Source of the DNA: Dokdonella fugitiva
Lineage (GTDB): Bacteria; Pseudomonadota; Gammaproteobacteria; Xanthomonadales; Rhodanobacteraceae
Length of the DNA: 56,137 nucleotides
Reading direction: 5' to 3'
NCBI RefSeq assembly: GCF_004342425.1
Contig: NZ_SLWQ01000001.1
Location: forward strand, 707,048-763,184
Part shown: in pieces, positions 31,477 through 40,239 of the stretch
Layout: each line of letters starts with the position of its first letter
Position numbering within the stretch: the first letter of the stretch is position 1
The notes under the pieces: generated by a model
What the model was told of the DNA's origin: nothing
Databases searched by the model: none
Seen by the model: the letters and a program-made list of their open reading frames with translations, nothing else
Position numbers and translations under genes: made by a program

Positions 31477-32070
31477 ATGAGCGATCTGACCCGACAGGTG
31501 CTGAGCCACCTCGATCCCGCGAGCATCGAGGCGATCGCGAGCCGCCTCGGCATCGACCCGGCGCAGGCCGAAGCCGCCATCCAGCAAGCCGTGCCCGTGG
31601 TCGTCGGCGGGCTCGCGCGCAACGCGCAGACCGACGCCGGCGCGGACGCGCTGCACCGCGCCGCGCAGGACCATGCCGGCGGCGACATCGGCTCGATCCT
31701 CGGCAGCGTGCTCGGCGGTGGCGGCGACGGCGGCGCGATCCTCGGCCACATCTTCGGCAGGCGCCAGGACCAGGCCGCGCAGAACATCGGCCAGGCCAGC
31801 GGTATCGGCAGCGCGAACGCCGGTGCCCTGCTGTCGATGCTCGCACCGATCGTGATGGCCGCGCTCGGCAACATGACGCAGCGACAGGGCGACGGCAGCG
31901 GCGGCCTCGGCGACCTGCTCGGTCGCGAATTGCAGACGATCGGCCAGGGCCAGCACGGCGGCCTGCTCGGCTCGATCCTCGACCAGGACGGCGACGGCCA
32001 GCTCGGCTTGTCGGACCTGCTCAAGGTCGGATCGCAGATGCTCGGCGGCGCGGCGCGCGGACGCGCCTGA
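31477..32070 (+). CDS. DUF937 family protein with EF-hand-like loop
   Basis: A 197-residue Gly/Ala-rich protein of the DUF937 (YidB-like) family, of unknown function. The N-terminal helical part (LSHLDPASIEAIASRLGID and AIQQAVPVVVGGLARNA) is the family core, and MLAPIVMAALG is a second hydrophobic conserved patch. Near the C terminus D169-Q-D171-G-D173-G...D180 forms a canonical 12-residue EF-hand or dockerin-type calcium loop (LDQDGDGQLGLSDLL). No signal peptide is visible. AGGAGA lies about seven bases before the ATG. Confidence 0.85.
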   Translation: MSDLTRQVLSHLDPASIEAIASRLGIDPAQAEAAIQQAVPVVVGGLARNAQTDAGADALHRAAQDHAGGDIGSILGSVLGGGGDGGAILGHIFGRRQDQAAQNIGQASGIGSANAGALLSMLAPIVMAALGNMTQRQGDGSGGLGDLLGRELQTIGQGQHGGLLGSILDQDGDGQLGLSDLLKVGSQMLGGAARGRA

Positions 32071-32260
32071 CGGCACATCCCGATGTCCGTTCGCCGGGCA
32101 CGGCCCGCACCACGGACGGAGTCCGAGCGCCGCCCCCAAGGAGACGGCCCTTCGACTCCGGCCTGCGGCCTGCGATGAATGCTTGGTTCCCGCACCCCTC
32201 GCCGCCGAGCGAACGTGACATGGCGACGACGCGACCGAGGCGAACGCTATCCGGCGCCTT

Positions 32261-34372
32261 TCAGCGATTCCAAGTCCATTTCATGCCCAGCATGACCGTG
32301 CGCCCCGGTGCCGGCTCGAAGTAGCGCCCATTCGCGTCGTTGACGATCACCGAACCGGCGTAGCGGCGGTCGAACAGGTTGTCGACGCGCGCGAACGCAT
32401 CGAGCCGGCCGGCGTCGAGTTCGAATGCATAGCCGAGGTCGGCCGCGGCGACGACGTAGCCGGGCGCGCGATCGGTGCCGAGGTCGTTGACGACGACCGC
32501 GCCGACGGCATCGGCCGCGGTGCCGGCGTGCCAGCCGCGATCGCCACCCCAGCGCAGCCCCGCGTGCACCATGCTGCGCGGGACGCCGGGAATGCGCGCA
32601 CCCGCCCCGACCGGCGTATCCGGCGTCGTGCATGGCGTGCCCGCGCAGGTCAGGAACGCGGAGCGGAACGTCGCGTCGAGCCGTGTCCATGCAAGCTGCA
32701 GCGTCCAGGCATCACCGACGCGCCAGGCGAGCGCCGCTTCGGCGCCGTCGCGGCGCGCCTTGCCGATGTTCTGGTAGGTCGTCCGTCCGCCCGCGCTGGT
32801 CGCGACGGCGAGTTCGTCGCGCGTGTCGGCGCGGAACAGCGCCACGCTCGCATCGAGCGACGTCGACGGTCGCAGCTTGATGCCGACTTCCGCGTTGCGG
32901 CTGCGCGCCGGATCGAGGTCGAACGCGAGGCCGGCCGCGCCGTCGGCGCGATAGCCGAGTTCATTGAAGGTCGGTGTTTCGAAGCCGCGCCCGTACGAGG
33001 CGTACACGTTGACGCCGCGCGCCGCGCGCCACAGCAGCCCGGCGACCGGCGTCGTCGCGCCGTAATCGACGCGGCCGCTGTCGTCGGGATTGCCGGTCGT
33101 CACGTAATGGTCGCGCGCGTGGAAGGCGACGTCGCTGTGGCGCAGGCCGGCAACGAGGCTCCAGCGGTCGGCGAAACGCCAGGTCGCCTGCGCGTACTGG
33201 TCGAAGTCGCGCACGGTGTCGTCTTCGTCGCGGCGCAGCGCGCCGCGCACGCCGAGCACGTCGCCGACAAAATTCGCGTAGCCGCGCCGGTGCTGCGCCT
33301 GGCGATCCCAGCTGAGGCCGGCGGCGAGTTCGAACGCGCGGCCGGCGAGTTCTCCCTTCCAGGTCAAGCGTGCGTCGCTGCCGCCGTAGCGCGAGTCGAG
33401 GTCGACCACGCCGCCCGAATGCTTCGGATTGGCCTGCGTCGCGACCGGGATCGCGAGGTACTGCTCGACCGCGCGTGTCCCGTAGTAGCCGAGCACGCGC
33501 AACGCGTGGCCGCCACCGAGGTCCTGGTCCCAGATCGCGCCGCCCTGGTCCTGGTGCACGCTCTTGCGCGTGTCGAACTGCGTGGCGACGCTCGCGACGC
33601 CGCGCGGGTCGGCGTCGAACTGCGCATGGGTGAGGCCGAGCGGATCGTCCGCGCCGGGCAACGCGAGCGTGTTCGCGAGCAGGGTGAGCTTGCCGCCTTC
33701 GCCGATCGTCCATGCGAGCTTCGCGTTGCCCGATTCGCGCTTCGCCGCGCTGTGGTCGCGCCAACCGTCGGTCTGGAAATGCGTGAGGTCGAGGTTGTAG
33801 TCGAGGTCGCCGGCGACGCCGCGCGCGTTGACGCTCGCGCGCGCATTGCCGTAGCTGCCGCCGACGAGCGCGAGCGAGATTTCCGGCGGCACGCTGCCGT
33901 CGGCGCCGAACAGCTGGATCACGCCGCCCGAGGAATTGCCGTAGAGCGCCGAAAACGGGCCACGCAGCACTTCGATGCGCGCGGCGGAATCGAGGCTGAA
34001 ATGGGACACCTGGCCCTGCCCGTCCGGCATCGTCGCGGGGATGCCGTCGGTATACAGGCGCACGCCGCGCACGCCGAAGGTCGCGCGCGCGCCGAAGCCG
34101 CGGATCGAGATCTGCTCGTCCTGCGCATAGTTCTGCCGGTCGCGCGCCAGCAGGCCCGGGATGCCGGCGAGATAGTCCGACGGATTGACGCCGAAGACGT
34201 CGACGACGTCGTCGAAGGCGACGGCATCGATCGACGCCGGCACGTCGTCCGCCTCCTGCGGGGTGCGCGTCGCCGTTACGACCACGGCCGGCAGGTCGGC
34301 CGCGGCAGGCGATGCGGTGGATGGCAGGACGCAGGCGATGGCGGGCAGGTACCGCCATGGAATCGAACGCAT
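32261..34372 (-). CDS. TonB-dependent outer-membrane receptor
   Basis: A 703-residue outer-membrane receptor. A signal peptide (about 1-25) leads directly to a TonB-box-like AVVVTATRTPQEA, a plug domain (SIRGFGARATFGVRGVRLYTDGIPATMPDGQGQ, VLRGPFSALYGNSSGGVIQLF) and a barrel with a C-terminal signature (NLFDRRYAGSVIVND...GMKWTWNR). The plug resembles FecA/YncD-like ferric-complex receptors. No clear ribosome-binding site precedes the ATG and no cobalamin riboswitch-like sequence was recognised upstream. The ligand cannot be told. It is convergent with the DUF937 gene; the 190-bp gap between them holds nothing I recognise. Confidence 0.92.
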   Translation of the reverse strand: MRSIPWRYLPAIACVLPSTASPAAADLPAVVVTATRTPQEADDVPASIDAVAFDDVVDVFGVNPSDYLAGIPGLLARDRQNYAQDEQISIRGFGARATFGVRGVRLYTDGIPATMPDGQGQVSHFSLDSAARIEVLRGPFSALYGNSSGGVIQLFGADGSVPPEISLALVGGSYGNARASVNARGVAGDLDYNLDLTHFQTDGWRDHSAAKRESGNAKLAWTIGEGGKLTLLANTLALPGADDPLGLTHAQFDADPRGVASVATQFDTRKSVHQDQGGAIWDQDLGGGHALRVLGYYGTRAVEQYLAIPVATQANPKHSGGVVDLDSRYGGSDARLTWKGELAGRAFELAAGLSWDRQAQHRRGYANFVGDVLGVRGALRRDEDDTVRDFDQYAQATWRFADRWSLVAGLRHSDVAFHARDHYVTTGNPDDSGRVDYGATTPVAGLLWRAARGVNVYASYGRGFETPTFNELGYRADGAAGLAFDLDPARSRNAEVGIKLRPSTSLDASVALFRADTRDELAVATSAGGRTTYQNIGKARRDGAEAALAWRVGDAWTLQLAWTRLDATFRSAFLTCAGTPCTTPDTPVGAGARIPGVPRSMVHAGLRWGGDRGWHAGTAADAVGAVVVNDLGTDRAPGYVVAAADLGYAFELDAGRLDAFARVDNLFDRRYAGSVIVNDANGRYFEPAPGRTVMLGMKWTWNR

Positions 34373-34440
34373 GTCGCAGGCTGGCCGTTCGGGAAGCCCG
34401 CCATCCTAAGGCATGCCGCAGCGGCCGCGCGAATGCGGCG

Positions 34441-34597
34441 CTAGAAGACGCCGAGCAGCAGCAGGATCACCACGATCACGATCAGCACACCCGCACCGCC
34501 GGCCGGGTAATAGCCCCAGCTGCGGCTGTACGGCCACGCCGGCGGCCCGCCACGAGCGTGAGGACGAGGATCACCAGCAGCGGGTACCGATACTCAT
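34441..34597 (-). pseudogene. DUF3309 small membrane protein, broken by two apparent single-base deletions
   Basis: Read on the minus strand from ATG at 34595-34597, the frame gives MSIGT and then hits a stop within nine codons. Shifting frame once gives LLVILVLTLV, and shifting again in the same direction gives GPPAWPYSRSWGYYPAGG and a hydrophobic tail ending LLLLGVF-stop. Restoring one base at each junction would make a 52-residue protein with the DUF3309 pattern (hydrophobic helix, PxWPYSRSWGY, PxGG, hydrophobic helix). Its ATG overlaps the upstream gene's stop as ATGA. This is either a decayed gene or two sequencing errors. Confidence 0.7.
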
Positions 34598-34914
34598 GCC
34601 TCGTCTCCCGACAGGATCATCCAGCTCGACAGCCGCTCGTGGCGCACGACGCCGAGGTCCGCCTCGATGTCGGCGATGTTCGCGCCGAGGCCGTAGGTGC
34701 CGACGAGGTGGTCGGCCTCGACGTTGGGGCAGCGGTCGGCCGCGTCGAAGTACACTTCCGCCGCGGCATCGGTCCACACCACGATGTCGCTGCGCTTGAG
34801 CGCGTGGTGCAGGTTGAGGGCGATGATGCCGAGATCGCCGGTGAGTGAGCCGGCGAGCTTCGCGCGCTGCGCACGCCGCTCGGCGAACGTACTGGGTGGT
34901 GCGATGGAAGCCAT
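34594..34914 (-). CDS. Small hypothetical protein
   Basis: A 106-residue soluble protein with no recognised family, possibly stress-related given its neighbour. It starts MASIAPPSTFAERRAQR, has a short hydrophobic patch (GDLGIIALNLHHAL) and an acidic C-terminal half (WTDAAAEVYFDAADRCPNVEAD). The ATG at 34912-34914 is supported by GAGAGGGG about seven bases upstream. Its stop overlaps the start of the DUF3309 remnant (ATGA), so the two formed one operon. It is divergent from the CHASE3 kinase operon. Confidence 0.65.
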   Translation of the reverse strand: MASIAPPSTFAERRAQRAKLAGSLTGDLGIIALNLHHALKRSDIVVWTDAAAEVYFDAADRCPNVEADHLVGTYGLGANIADIEADLGVVRHERLSSWMILSGDEA

Positions 34915-35163
34915 GTCGATCCCCTCTCTGTGTCTTTTCGCCCGGCAAGGGCCGTTGGTGCTGTCGTGTCCCGTGGAAACGAATGGAGCCCGGCGACCGT
35001 AGCGACGCGTCGCCAAACCCTTCGTTAACGCGCGCGGCGACGGTGCCGGTTCCGTTCATCCTGCGTTGCTGAACGAAACACGAGGTTCTGCGCTGGACGC
35101 GCAGGCCGTTTCATGCGAGATAGCCGGTTGCGCCCTTCTTTTCCGCGGGGGAGGTATCGAACG

Positions 35164-36894
35164 GTGCGACTGACCACCGCCAATGTGCGATTCCTGGCGT
35201 TGATGGGCAGCCTCGTGCTCGTCGTCTTCGTCGGCTGGCTGGTGCGCCAGCGCGCCAGCGACGAGACCAACGACTCGTTCCGCTGGCTCAGCCACTCGCA
35301 GCAGGTGCGCGCGACGCTGTACGACCTCAACGCGGCGCTCGCCGAACTGCAGGCGTCGGCGTATGCGACGCGCCTGGTGCCCGGCGACGACGCCGTGCGC
35401 GCGCGCTATGCGGGTGCGCACGCGCGCTTCGAGCCGCTGCTGGCGCAGCTGCGCGAACTCACGATCGACAATCCGTCGCAGCAGGAACGGATCGGTTTCC
35501 TGCGCGCCCGGCTCGACGCGGCGGGCGCCGAACTCGACCACATCGTCGACGGCCAGGACCCCTCGGCACTGATCGCCCGCGTCGCGATCGGCGACATCAC
35601 CGAGGACCTGCTCGCCGAGGAGAACCGACTGGCGCTCGAGCGCCAGCGGCACACCGATGCGCGCGTCGCCTTCGCCGAGTTCGTGACGATCGCGACCGCG
35701 ATCGCGCAGGTGCTGCTGCTCGGCGGCGTGCTGTGGGTCGCCGAGAAGCAGACCGCGCGCCGCATCGATGCCGAAGCGGGCGCGCGCAGCGCGGTCGGGC
35801 GCGCCCGCCTCATCGTCGAGTCGGTGCGCGAGCCGATCGCCGTGGTCGATGCGGACCTTTCCCTCGTGCACGCGAACCGCGCGTTCAGCGAGTTCTACGG
35901 CATCCCGTCGCCCGAGGGCGCCGCGCTCGAGGGCATTGGGGGCTGGGGTGACGCGGCGCTGCTGCAGCGCCTGCGCGACGTGGTCGGGCAGCGCCGCGAG
36001 CTCTGGGACTTCGAGACCGAGCAGGAGGACGCCGACGGCAACCGCCGCCGGGTCATCGTCAATGCGCGGGCGATCGACTTGCCCGACACCGACCGGCCGG
36101 CCGCCCTCCTCACGGTCAGCGACATCACCGCGCGCAAGCATTCCGAGGAACAGGTGCTCGAGCTCAACCGCCAGCTGTCCGGCAAGATCGAGCAGGTCAC
36201 CGAGGTCAATCGCGAACTCGAGGCGTTCTCCTATTCCGTCTCGCACGACCTGCGCGCGCCGTTGCGCCACATCGCCGGCTTCGCCGACAAGCTCGGCGCG
36301 CAGCTCGGCGACGAACGCGACGCCAGGCTCGCCCACTACTGCGCGGTGATCGCCGATTCGGCGCGCCGCATGTCGTCCCTGATCGAGGACCTGCTCGCCT
36401 ACTCGCGCCTCGGGCGGCACGCGCTGCGCCTGCAGCCCGTCGACCTGCAGTCGCTCGTCGAGGAAGTGCGCTCGACCCTCATGTCGGCGGTGGAGGACCG
36501 ACGCGTGCAGTGGCAGGTCGCGCCGCTTCCGGTCGTCATCGGCGACGCCTCGATGCTGCGCCTGGCCTGGCAGAACCTGCTCGACAACGCGCTGAAGTAC
36601 ACTGCCGGCAGGGAGCCGGCGCAGATCGAGATCGGCTGCCGCGACGACGGTGACGCGCGGGAGTTCTGGGTGCGCGACAACGGCGTCGGCTTCGACATGA
36701 AGTACGCGGACAAGCTGTTCGGCGTGTTCCAGCGTCTGCACAAGGCATCGGAGTTCGAAGGTACCGGCATCGGCCTCGCGTCCGTGCGCCGCATCGTCGC
36801 GCGGCACGGCGGGCGCACCTGGGGCGAGGGCGAGACCGGCACGGGCGCAACCATCCATTTCACGCTGCCGCGACACGAATCCATCCGGGAGTGA
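35164..36894 (+). CDS. CHASE3-PAS sensor histidine kinase
   Basis: A 576-residue inner-membrane sensor kinase. Two transmembrane helices (about 10-27 and 178-196) enclose a helical periplasmic CHASE3-like domain (LYDLNAALAELQASAYATRLV). A PAS domain (VESVREPIAVVDADLSLVHAN), a coiled coil, HisKA (SYSVSHDLRAPLRHIAGFA, His361) and HATPase (NLLDNALKYT, DNGVGFDMKY, GTGIGLASV) follow. The kinase core is of the type found next to phytochrome-like regulators. The GTG at 35164 is chosen because GGGGGAGG lies 10 bases upstream; an in-frame ATG 17 codons earlier has no such site. The stop overlaps the next start (GTGA). Confidence 0.9.
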   Translation: MRLTTANVRFLALMGSLVLVVFVGWLVRQRASDETNDSFRWLSHSQQVRATLYDLNAALAELQASAYATRLVPGDDAVRARYAGAHARFEPLLAQLRELTIDNPSQQERIGFLRARLDAAGAELDHIVDGQDPSALIARVAIGDITEDLLAEENRLALERQRHTDARVAFAEFVTIATAIAQVLLLGGVLWVAEKQTARRIDAEAGARSAVGRARLIVESVREPIAVVDADLSLVHANRAFSEFYGIPSPEGAALEGIGGWGDAALLQRLRDVVGQRRELWDFETEQEDADGNRRRVIVNARAIDLPDTDRPAALLTVSDITARKHSEEQVLELNRQLSGKIEQVTEVNRELEAFSYSVSHDLRAPLRHIAGFADKLGAQLGDERDARLAHYCAVIADSARRMSSLIEDLLAYSRLGRHALRLQPVDLQSLVEEVRSTLMSAVEDRRVQWQVAPLPVVIGDASMLRLAWQNLLDNALKYTAGREPAQIEIGCRDDGDAREFWVRDNGVGFDMKYADKLFGVFQRLHKASEFEGTGIGLASVRRIVARHGGRTWGEGETGTGATIHFTLPRHESIRE

Positions 36895-37343
36895 CCACCT
36901 TGATCCGCGAAATCCGCTCCATCCTGCTCGTCGAGGACAGCCTCGCCGACGCCGAGATGACCATCGACGCGCTGCGCGAGGCACGCATCGCCAACCCGAT
37001 CGTGCACGTCGAGGACGGCGTCGATGCACTCGACTTCCTGCACGCGCGCAACGCATTCGCCGACCGCCGCGACGGCAATCCGGTGGTCGTGCTGCTCGAC
37101 ATCAAGATGCCGCGCATGGACGGCATCGAGGTGCTGCGCGAGATCCGCGCCAACGAGTCGACGCGCTCGATACCGGTGGTGATCCTGTCCTCGTCGCGCG
37201 AGGAGCGCGACCTCGCCGCGAGCTGGGACCTCGGCGTGAACGCCTACGTGGTCAAGCCGGTCGACGCGAGGCAGTTCTTCGACGCGGTGCAGACGCTCGG
37301 CCAGTTCTGGGCCGTCATGAACGAAGCGCGCCCCGAGGCCTGA
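36891..37343 (+). CDS. Single-domain CheY-like response regulator (Rcp1 type)
   Basis: A 150-residue stand-alone receiver. Acidic residues E15-D16 in LLVEDSLAD, phospho-acceptor D70 in VVVLLDIKMPRMDG, and K in VVKPVD are present. The insertion HARNAFADRRDG before the phospho-site is typical of Rcp1-like regulators that partner with phytochrome-type kinases. It starts with GTG in a four-base overlap with the kinase stop and ends in a one-base TGATG overlap with the next gene. It has no output domain, so it probably passes phosphate onward or binds a protein target. Confidence 0.9.
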   Translation: MTTLIREIRSILLVEDSLADAEMTIDALREARIANPIVHVEDGVDALDFLHARNAFADRRDGNPVVVLLDIKMPRMDGIEVLREIRANESTRSIPVVILSSSREERDLAASWDLGVNAYVVKPVDARQFFDAVQTLGQFWAVMNEARPEA

Positions 37344-38878
37344 TGGCGGACGCCTCGCCCGCGCTGCGCGTGCTGCTGGTCGAGGACAGCGAGCTCGATG
37401 CCGAGCTCGTGCTCGACCAGCTGCGCGACGACGGCCTCGAGGTCGACTGGCGCCGGGTCGAGGATGAAGCCGGTTTCGCCGGCGCGCTCGCGACGTTCAC
37501 GCCGGACATCGTTCTGTCCGACCTCAGCATGCCGGAGTTCTCCGGCTACCGCGCGCTGGATATCGCGCGCGACACCGCGCCGCGGGTGCCGTTCCTGTTC
37601 GTGTCGGGCACGATCGGCGAGGACGCGGCGGTCGAGGCGCTGCGCCGCGGCGCGACCGACTACGTGCTCAAGGACAACCTCGCGCGGCTGGCGAGCGCGG
37701 TGCGCCGCGCGCTCGCCGAGGCGGAGGACAAGCGCGCGCGCGACGCGGCCGAAGCCGAACTGCTGCGCGTGCAGCGCTACGAGAGCCTCGCCCTGCTCGC
37801 GTCGGGCCTCAGCCATGACCTGCGCAACGTGCTGCAGCCGATCGCGATGGGCGTGGCGATGCTGCGCGACGATCCGAACGAGGAAATCCGCAAGATCGGC
37901 CGGCTGATCGGCGAATCGACCCAGCGCGGCCTCGACATCGTCGCCTCGATGCTCTCGTTCGCACGCGGCTCGCGCGCGGCGGCGCACCGCATGTCGATCG
38001 CCTCGCTGATCGACGGCCTCGCGATGTTGCTGCGTGGCAGCCTCGCCAGCGACGTGCAGTTCGTCGTCGACGCGCCGGAGCGGGCGCTGGAAATCGAAGG
38101 CAACGCGACCGAGCTGCAGCAGTGCCTGCTCAACCTCTGCCTCAACGGCGCGCAGGCGATGCCCGCGGGCGGCACGCTGCGCGTGACGGTGCGCCCGCTG
38201 CTGCTCGACGAATCGTTCTTCGAGGCGGGCGAGAGCGCGCGACCCGGGCGCTTCCTCTGCATCGCGATCAGCGACACCGGCATCGGCATGTCGAAGGACG
38301 TGCGCGACCGGCTGTTCAAGCCGTTCTTCACGACCAAGGAAAAGGGCACCGGGCTCGGCCTGCTGTCGTGCCAGCGCATCCTCGCCAACCATGGCGGCGT
38401 GATCCGCGTCGAGAGCGAACCCGGCAAGGGCTCGACGTTCTCGCTCTACGTGCCGATGCCTGCGGCCGGCGCGGACGCGGGCGGGCCGGCCGCGATCGAA
38501 CGCGGCCACGGCGAGCGCGTGCTCGTCGTGATCGAGCGCGAGAGCAAGCTCGTCATGCTGCAGGACATCATAGAGTCGAGCGGCTACGCGGTGACGGCCG
38601 CCGACAACGGCGCGGTCGCGATGCAATCGATCGAACGCGACGGCCTGCCCGACGTCGTGCTCATGGACGGTCGCATGACCCTGATGACCGGCGTCATGAC
38701 GGCCTCGCACCTGCTCGAACGCGACTATCGCGGCCCGCTGATCCTGATCGCCGCGCCGGCCGAGCGCGCGGCGATCGAGCCCGACCTGCCACCGTTGCCG
38801 CGCATCCGCTTCATCGACCGGCCGGTCGACCCGGACCAGCTCCTCGCCGTGCTCGCCGAGGAAGTCCGCGCGCGCTGA
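37343..38878 (+). CDS. REC-HisKA-HATPase-REC hybrid kinase
   Basis: A 511-residue cytoplasmic hybrid. The N-terminal receiver has E14-D15 and phospho-acceptor D60 (DIVLSDLSMPEFSG) and K110 (YVLKDN). HisKA follows with LASGLSHDLRNVLQPI (His158), then HATPase with NLCLNGAQAMP, SDTGIGM and GTGLGLLSC. The C-terminal receiver (about 390-511) keeps an Asp in VVLMDGRM but has IERE in place of the acidic pair and RFIDRPVD in place of the conserved Lys, so it is probably degenerate. There is no transmembrane segment. It is third in the overlapping operon after the CHASE3 kinase and the Rcp1-like regulator. Confidence 0.9.
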   Translation: MADASPALRVLLVEDSELDAELVLDQLRDDGLEVDWRRVEDEAGFAGALATFTPDIVLSDLSMPEFSGYRALDIARDTAPRVPFLFVSGTIGEDAAVEALRRGATDYVLKDNLARLASAVRRALAEAEDKRARDAAEAELLRVQRYESLALLASGLSHDLRNVLQPIAMGVAMLRDDPNEEIRKIGRLIGESTQRGLDIVASMLSFARGSRAAAHRMSIASLIDGLAMLLRGSLASDVQFVVDAPERALEIEGNATELQQCLLNLCLNGAQAMPAGGTLRVTVRPLLLDESFFEAGESARPGRFLCIAISDTGIGMSKDVRDRLFKPFFTTKEKGTGLGLLSCQRILANHGGVIRVESEPGKGSTFSLYVPMPAAGADAGGPAAIERGHGERVLVVIERESKLVMLQDIIESSGYAVTAADNGAVAMQSIERDGLPDVVLMDGRMTLMTGVMTASHLLERDYRGPLILIAAPAERAAIEPDLPPLPRIRFIDRPVDPDQLLAVLAEEVRAR

Positions 38879-38895
38879 CGCGCGCGGCGGATGCC

Positions 38896-39314
38896 TCACG
38901 CCGGCACGAACTCGAGCGCGGCCGAATTCATGCAGTAGCGGTTGCCGGTCGGCGGCGGCCCGTCCGGGAACACGTGGCCGAGGTGGCTGTCACAGCGTGC
39001 GCAGCGGATTTCCGTGCGCACCATGCCGTGGCTCGTGTCGCGGATCTCGCGCACGTGCGCGGGGTCGAACGGCGCATGGAAGCTCGGCCAGCCGGTCCCC
39101 GACTCGAACTTCGTGACCGAACGGAACAACGGCAACCCGCACAGCCGGCAGGCGAACACGCCTTCGCCGTGCTCGTGCAGGAGGCCGCCGCAGAACGGCC
39201 GCTCGGTGCCGTGCTCGAACAGCACATAGCGCTCCTCCGGCGTCAGCCGCGCGGCGAGTTTCTCGCGTTCGGCCGCGGAGAGCGGCGTGAGGTCATGGCC
39301 CGATGCGGACGTCG

Positions 39315-39318
<4 letters not shown>
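38896..39318 (-). CDS. msrB: Peptide methionine-R-sulfoxide reductase
   Basis: A 140-residue reductase of methionine-R-sulfoxide in proteins. The catalytic Cys129 is in [11 protein letters not shown]. Four zinc-site cysteines form CRLC (57, 60) and CARC (106, 109). [14 protein letters not shown] and [20 protein letters not shown] are family blocks. A resolving Cys may be C43 (FCGG). The start overlaps the msrA stop by four bases, so it is translationally coupled as the second cistron. No signal peptide is seen, so it is cytosolic. Confidence 0.95.
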
Positions 39319-39974
<656 letters not shown>

Positions 39975-40136
39975 GCGATGACTCCTCAGGGAAGTGGGAA
40001 CGCGCTGGTTCGGAAGGCCCGGACCCGACGGCCTGCGGGATCAGGACAGGTCCACGGCGAAGTTCCTTGCAGATGCAGGCGCGCGCGGCGAATGCAAGCG
40101 TGGCGCGCGACCATGCAGGAACCGTGCAGGCGTGTT

Positions 40137-40152
40137 GTAAAGATGGATTTAC
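40137..40152. promoter_or_regulatory. Palindromic site in the msrA / RND efflux divergent region
   Basis: GTAAA-N6-TTTAC (40137-40152) forms an AT-rich island in a GC-rich 265-bp gap, 163 bp from the msrA start and 88 bp from the adaptor start. It looks like a dimeric regulator operator and may also contribute to a promoter. No regulator gene is adjacent. Confidence 0.4.
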
Positions 40153-40239
40153 GCCGCGCCATGTCCCGCCGTTCAGGTGCGGCTGCTAGCCTTCGCGCAG
40201 CGCCGGCGGAGTACCGGCCCCCTGTCGGAAGGAAGATCC

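Noticed and set aside
34373..34440. Cobalamin or other riboswitch upstream of the second TonB-dependent receptor
   Set aside because: The upstream region is very short and no B12-box-like sequence was found.
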